The notes under the pieces: generated by a model
Databases searched by the model: none
The model's input: the letters and a program-made list of their open reading frames with translations, nothing else
Told to the model about the DNA's origin: nothing
Part shown: positions 61,423-64,000 of the stretch, piece after piece
How the letters are laid out: each line of letters opens with the position of its first letter
How positions within the stretch are numbered: position 1 is the stretch's first letter
Position numbers and translations under genes: made by a program
Assembly (NCBI GenBank): GCA_963765075.1
Contig: CAVXVA010000008.1
Coordinates: 620,001 to 684,000, forward strand
Length of the DNA stretch: 64,000 nucleotides
DNA from: JAENVU01 sp963765075
GTDB taxonomy: Bacteria > Actinomycetota > Acidimicrobiia > IMCC26256 > JAENVU01
Direction: 5' to 3'

Positions 61423-62514
61423 ATGACGCTTCCCGATCGATTGCTGATGGGCCCGGGCCCGTCGAATCCGTACCCCGAAGTCACCGCCGCGTTCGCCCAA
61501 CCGCTGCTCGGTCACCTCGATCCCGAGTTCCTCCGGATTCTCGACGCCACGTGTGATCGATTGCGGACCGTCTTTCAGACGACGAACGCGCTCACCTTGC
61601 CGATCTCGGGCACGGGTTCCGCGGGGATGGAGGCGTGCTTCGTCAACCTCGTCGAACCGGGTGACATCGTCGTGGTCGGCGTCAACGGCGTCTTCGGTGA
61701 GCGGATGTGCGAGGTGGCGCGCCGCGCCGGCGCCACCGTCGTTCGGGTGGAGGCCGAGTGGGGCCAGCCGATCGACCCGCAACGCCTGTTGGATGCGCAA
61801 GCCGCGAACCCGCGCGCCCGACTCGTCGCGGTCGTCCACGCCGAAACGTCGACCGGAGTCGAGAACGACATCGCGCCGCTCGCGTCGCTGCGCGACACCG
61901 ACACCCTGCTCGTGGTCGACGCGGTGACCTCGCTGGCGGGGATTCCGCTCGAGGTCGACGGCTGGAACATCGATGCCTGCTACTCGGGGACCCAGAAATG
62001 TCTCGGCGTGCCGCCGGGCCTCTCACCGGTGACGTTCTCGCCGCGTGCGGTGGACCGGATCGGTACCCGTACGACACCGGTGCAGTCCTGGTACCTCGAC
62101 CTGGGCCTGATCGGTGACTACGTGGGTGCCGCCCGCAAGTACCACCACACCGCGCCGACGGGCATGATCGTTGCCCTCCACGCCGGGCTCGGTGCGGTGC
62201 TCGACGAAGGCCTGGCCGCGGTGTGGGCCCGGCATCACGAGGTCGGCCGGATGCTGCAGGCGGCGCTCGACGCGCGCGGGTTCGGACTCATCGCCCCCGA
62301 GTCCGCCCGGTTGCCGCAACTCACCTCTGTGCGCCTGCCGACCGGTCTGGACGAACTCGCGCTGAGACAGCGACTGCTGCGCGACTTCGACATCGAAGTC
62401 GGCGGCGGCCTCGGCGCGTTCGCCGGTCTGGCGTGGCGGATCGGGCTGATGGGCCACACTGCTCGGCGCCGGTCGGTGAGTGCGCTCCTCGGCGCGCTCG
62501 ACGCGATCCTCTGA
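61423..62514 (+). CDS. Class V aminotransferase (alanine/serine-glyoxylate type)
   Basis: This 363-residue PLP enzyme starts RLLMGPGPSNPYPEVTAAF, has TNALTLPISGTGSAGMEACF, the Asp-containing VVDAVTSLAGIPLEVD, the Schiff-base Lys in YSGTQKCLGVPPGLSP and the ending VGGGLGAFAGLAWRIGLMG. These fit alanine-glyoxylate or serine-glyoxylate/pyruvate aminotransferases used in photorespiratory-type or C1 metabolism. The exact donor cannot be fixed from sequence. It converges on the SRPBCC gene. Confidence 0.88.
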   Translation: MTLPDRLLMGPGPSNPYPEVTAAFAQPLLGHLDPEFLRILDATCDRLRTVFQTTNALTLPISGTGSAGMEACFVNLVEPGDIVVVGVNGVFGERMCEVARRAGATVVRVEAEWGQPIDPQRLLDAQAANPRARLVAVVHAETSTGVENDIAPLASLRDTDTLLVVDAVTSLAGIPLEVDGWNIDACYSGTQKCLGVPPGLSPVTFSPRAVDRIGTRTTPVQSWYLDLGLIGDYVGAARKYHHTAPTGMIVALHAGLGAVLDEGLAAVWARHHEVGRMLQAALDARGFGLIAPESARLPQLTSVRLPTGLDELALRQRLLRDFDIEVGGGLGAFAGLAWRIGLMGHTARRRSVSALLGALDAIL

Positions 62515-62515
62515 G

Positions 62516-62971
62516 CTAGGAACGCGTGGCCGCGTCCAACGCGGCGAGGGTCGCTTCCATGCCCGTGCGGTTGTGGCTCTCGCGGTCGGCGACACCCGAC
62601 GCGAACTTGCCGAGAAACTTCGCGAGTCCACCGCGGTTGTCGGTCCAGGTTTCGGTGACGTGGCAGCCGGTCTCGGTCGGAGTCAAGTCGTACCGCCACG
62701 TGGCGATGGCCATCGGCCCGGCCTTGACGACGAACTCGAAGGCCTGCCCCGGTTCGCAGACGGTGACTTCGCAATCGGTCGACCAGGACTTCTTGCCGTT
62801 GGCGTTGCTCCCCTTGAACCGTGCGCCGACCGCGACGCCCGACGCGCCCTTGACCCAACTGCCGCCTTGGGATTCGGGCGACCACTCGCCCATCCGGGTG
62901 ATGTCGGTCACGAGGGCCCAGACCGACTCGGCGGGGGCGGCGATGTCGCGCGACACAGTGATGTCAGGCAT
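62516..62971 (-). CDS. SRPBCC (START-like) family protein
   Basis: This 151-residue helix-grip protein begins MPDITVSRDIAAPAESVWAL, the typical polyketide-cyclase/SRPBCC first strand, and continues TDITRMGEWSPESQGGSW and CHVTETWTDNRGG. It should have a hydrophobic ligand pocket, with ligand unknown. The start ATG 62971 is clear from homology. It is divergent from the EEP gene by 98 bases. Confidence 0.85.
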   Translation of the reverse strand: MPDITVSRDIAAPAESVWALVTDITRMGEWSPESQGGSWVKGASGVAVGARFKGSNANGKKSWSTDCEVTVCEPGQAFEFVVKAGPMAIATWRYDLTPTETGCHVTETWTDNRGGLAKFLGKFASGVADRESHNRTGMEATLAALDAATRS

Positions 62972-63069
62972 GGGTTGGCGCTTTCGGTGAGGGAAGACCG
63001 GAGGGTACCGCAGCGAATCCGAGGCCGCCCTAGTCTTTGCGGGTCTGGCACCGACGAGAGCAGGTTCCC

Positions 63070-63783
63070 GTGGCAGGGTTGACGGTCGTGACATGGAACG
63101 CGCAAGGGAGTCACGGACTGGACGTTGCCGCCGCGGCCGCCGGGTTGGAGGGGTTCGATCCCGACATCGTGCTCATGCAGGAGGTACAGCGCCGCCAGTT
63201 GGGGGCCCTGGGTCGTGCGCTCGGCCCCTACGAGGCGCGATGGCGGTTCAAGCATTGGTCGATCACGTTGCCGGCCGAAGGTCTGGGCATCCTCTCGCGG
63301 CTTGCCCTCACGGACGTCCACGTCCAGACACTCGCCCAGCGGTGGCGGCTCTGGGATTGGCGGCGACGAATCGCGGTGCACGCGAGGGCAGCTATCGGCG
63401 ATGGATCGGTCGCGGTCGTCGATGTTCATCTCGGGGCCGGCGTCACGATGGATGAGCGCGTGCGCCAAGCCGAGGACGTGATGGCGCACACGACGAAGGA
63501 CAGCATCATCGCCGGGGATCTCAATGGCCGGCCATCGAGTGCAGTGCTGGCCGCGTGCGCTCGGCGGGGTTGGCGCGATGCCGAGCACCGCATCCGCGCG
63601 GTGGCGGCCTGCCCGGCGACCAACTGGGAGCCGGGTCCGCGCACGGCGCCACCGACCCAGCGGTTGGACTACCTGCTCGTCGGCGATGCGATCACCGTGG
63701 AGGATGCGTACGTGCCCGACGACTGGGGCTACTGGGCGAAGCTCAGCGACCACGTCCCCGTGGTCGCGCGGCTACGTACTTGA
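63070..63783 (+). CDS. Endonuclease/exonuclease/phosphatase family protein
   Basis: This 237-residue EEP-fold hydrolase has the motif LTVVTWNAQGSHGLDVAAAA (Asn), LMQEVQRRQ (metal Glu), VAVVDVHLGAG, SIIAGDLNGRPSS (Asp-x-Asn) and the catalytic KLSDHVPVVARLR with Asp-His. It is metal dependent, and nucleic acid, phosphodiester or sphingolipid substrates are all possible. GTG 63070 has AGG 7 bases upstream. Its end overlaps the convergent orn gene by 12 bases. Confidence 0.85.
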   Translation: MAGLTVVTWNAQGSHGLDVAAAAAGLEGFDPDIVLMQEVQRRQLGALGRALGPYEARWRFKHWSITLPAEGLGILSRLALTDVHVQTLAQRWRLWDWRRRIAVHARAAIGDGSVAVVDVHLGAGVTMDERVRQAEDVMAHTTKDSIIAGDLNGRPSSAVLAACARRGWRDAEHRIRAVAACPATNWEPGPRTAPPTQRLDYLLVGDAITVEDAYVPDDWGYWAKLSDHVPVVARLRT

Positions 63784-64000
63784 CGGGGTGGTGGCGTCGC
63801 CGGGCGGCACCAAGAAGTGGTCCCGGTAGTAGCGCATCTCTTCGAGCGACTCCCGAATGTCGTCGAGAGCACGGTGTGACTCCTGCTTGCCCGGTCGGCC
63901 TTTGTACACCGAGGGGTTCCAGCGCCGACACAGTTCTTTGAACGAACTCACGTCGATGCTTCGGTAGTGCAAGTACTGATCCAGTTCGGGGAGGTACCGG
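63772..64000 (-). CDS. orn: Oligoribonuclease, C-terminal part (runs off the window)
   Basis: The 76 residues present match the C-terminal third of oligoribonuclease, a DEDDh 3'-5' exonuclease that degrades di- to penta-ribonucleotides. YLHYRSIDVSSFKELCRRW and the catalytic-His segment SHRALDDIRESLEEMRYYRD are diagnostic. The N-terminus lies beyond base 64000. The end TTPSST is short and unstructured. Confidence 0.92.
   Translation of the reverse strand, partial: RYLPELDQYLHYRSIDVSSFKELCRRWNPSVYKGRPGKQESHRALDDIRESLEEMRYYRDHFLVPPGDATTPSST

Overview
The window is high-G+C DNA from an actinobacterium, most likely of the class Acidimicrobiia. This is inferred from gene content and order, not from a database search. 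Supporting signs are the actinobacterial mini ribosomal proteins bS22 and bL37, a mycobacterial-type SerC, a WS/DGAT acyltransferase, many GTG starts, frequent -10 boxes 6-7 bases before start codons (leaderless transcription), and the order metG-tatD-rpfB-like-rsmA-ispE followed by glmU-prs-rplY-pth-mfd-mazG-eno-ftsB/divIC-DUF501-ppx.

Layout. 0-20 kb is an accessory mosaic: a PhyH-type dioxygenase, a giant secreted PKD/DNRLRE repeat protein broken by four one-base insertions, DNA-repair genes (HhH-GPD, YcaQ/AlkX-like), VIT and SPFH membrane proteins, an alcohol dehydrogenase, an acyl-CoA ligase, a decayed marR-MFS pair, a NodB deacetylase and two related secreted His/Met-rich proteins. 20-28 kb is a minus-strand run of tightly coupled genes: WS/DGAT, a Tat-exported molybdopterin enzyme, a cytochrome b, serC, a thioredoxin-domain fusion, a UGA-recoded UGSC-motif selenoprotein, an alpha+beta-barrel protein and an alpha/beta hydrolase. 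28-36 kb holds an Rrf2-regulated operon with its promoter and operator, bL37, a two-component system and an OafA-like acyltransferase. 36-64 kb is mostly core housekeeping: rRNA and tRNA functions, isoprenoid and cell-wall precursors, ADP-heptose synthesis (gmhB/gmhA/hldE), transcription-repair coupling, glycolysis, divisome and polyphosphate/ppGpp genes.

The most notable system is the selenoprotein operon. An in-frame TGA at 21623-21625 lies in a U-G-S-C context and is followed at once by a compact hairpin that fits the bacterial SECIS pattern. Its neighbours overlap start-to-stop and include a CPTC thioredoxin domain and, upstream, a molybdopterin/cytochrome pair, so a membrane-linked redox pathway is plausible. 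Selenocysteine-insertion genes are not in this window.

The assembly shows a recurring artefact-like pattern. Single extra bases interrupt otherwise well-conserved frames (PKD protein x4, gmhB, gmhA, mfd, marR, MFS). Several of these genes are probably intact in the organism.
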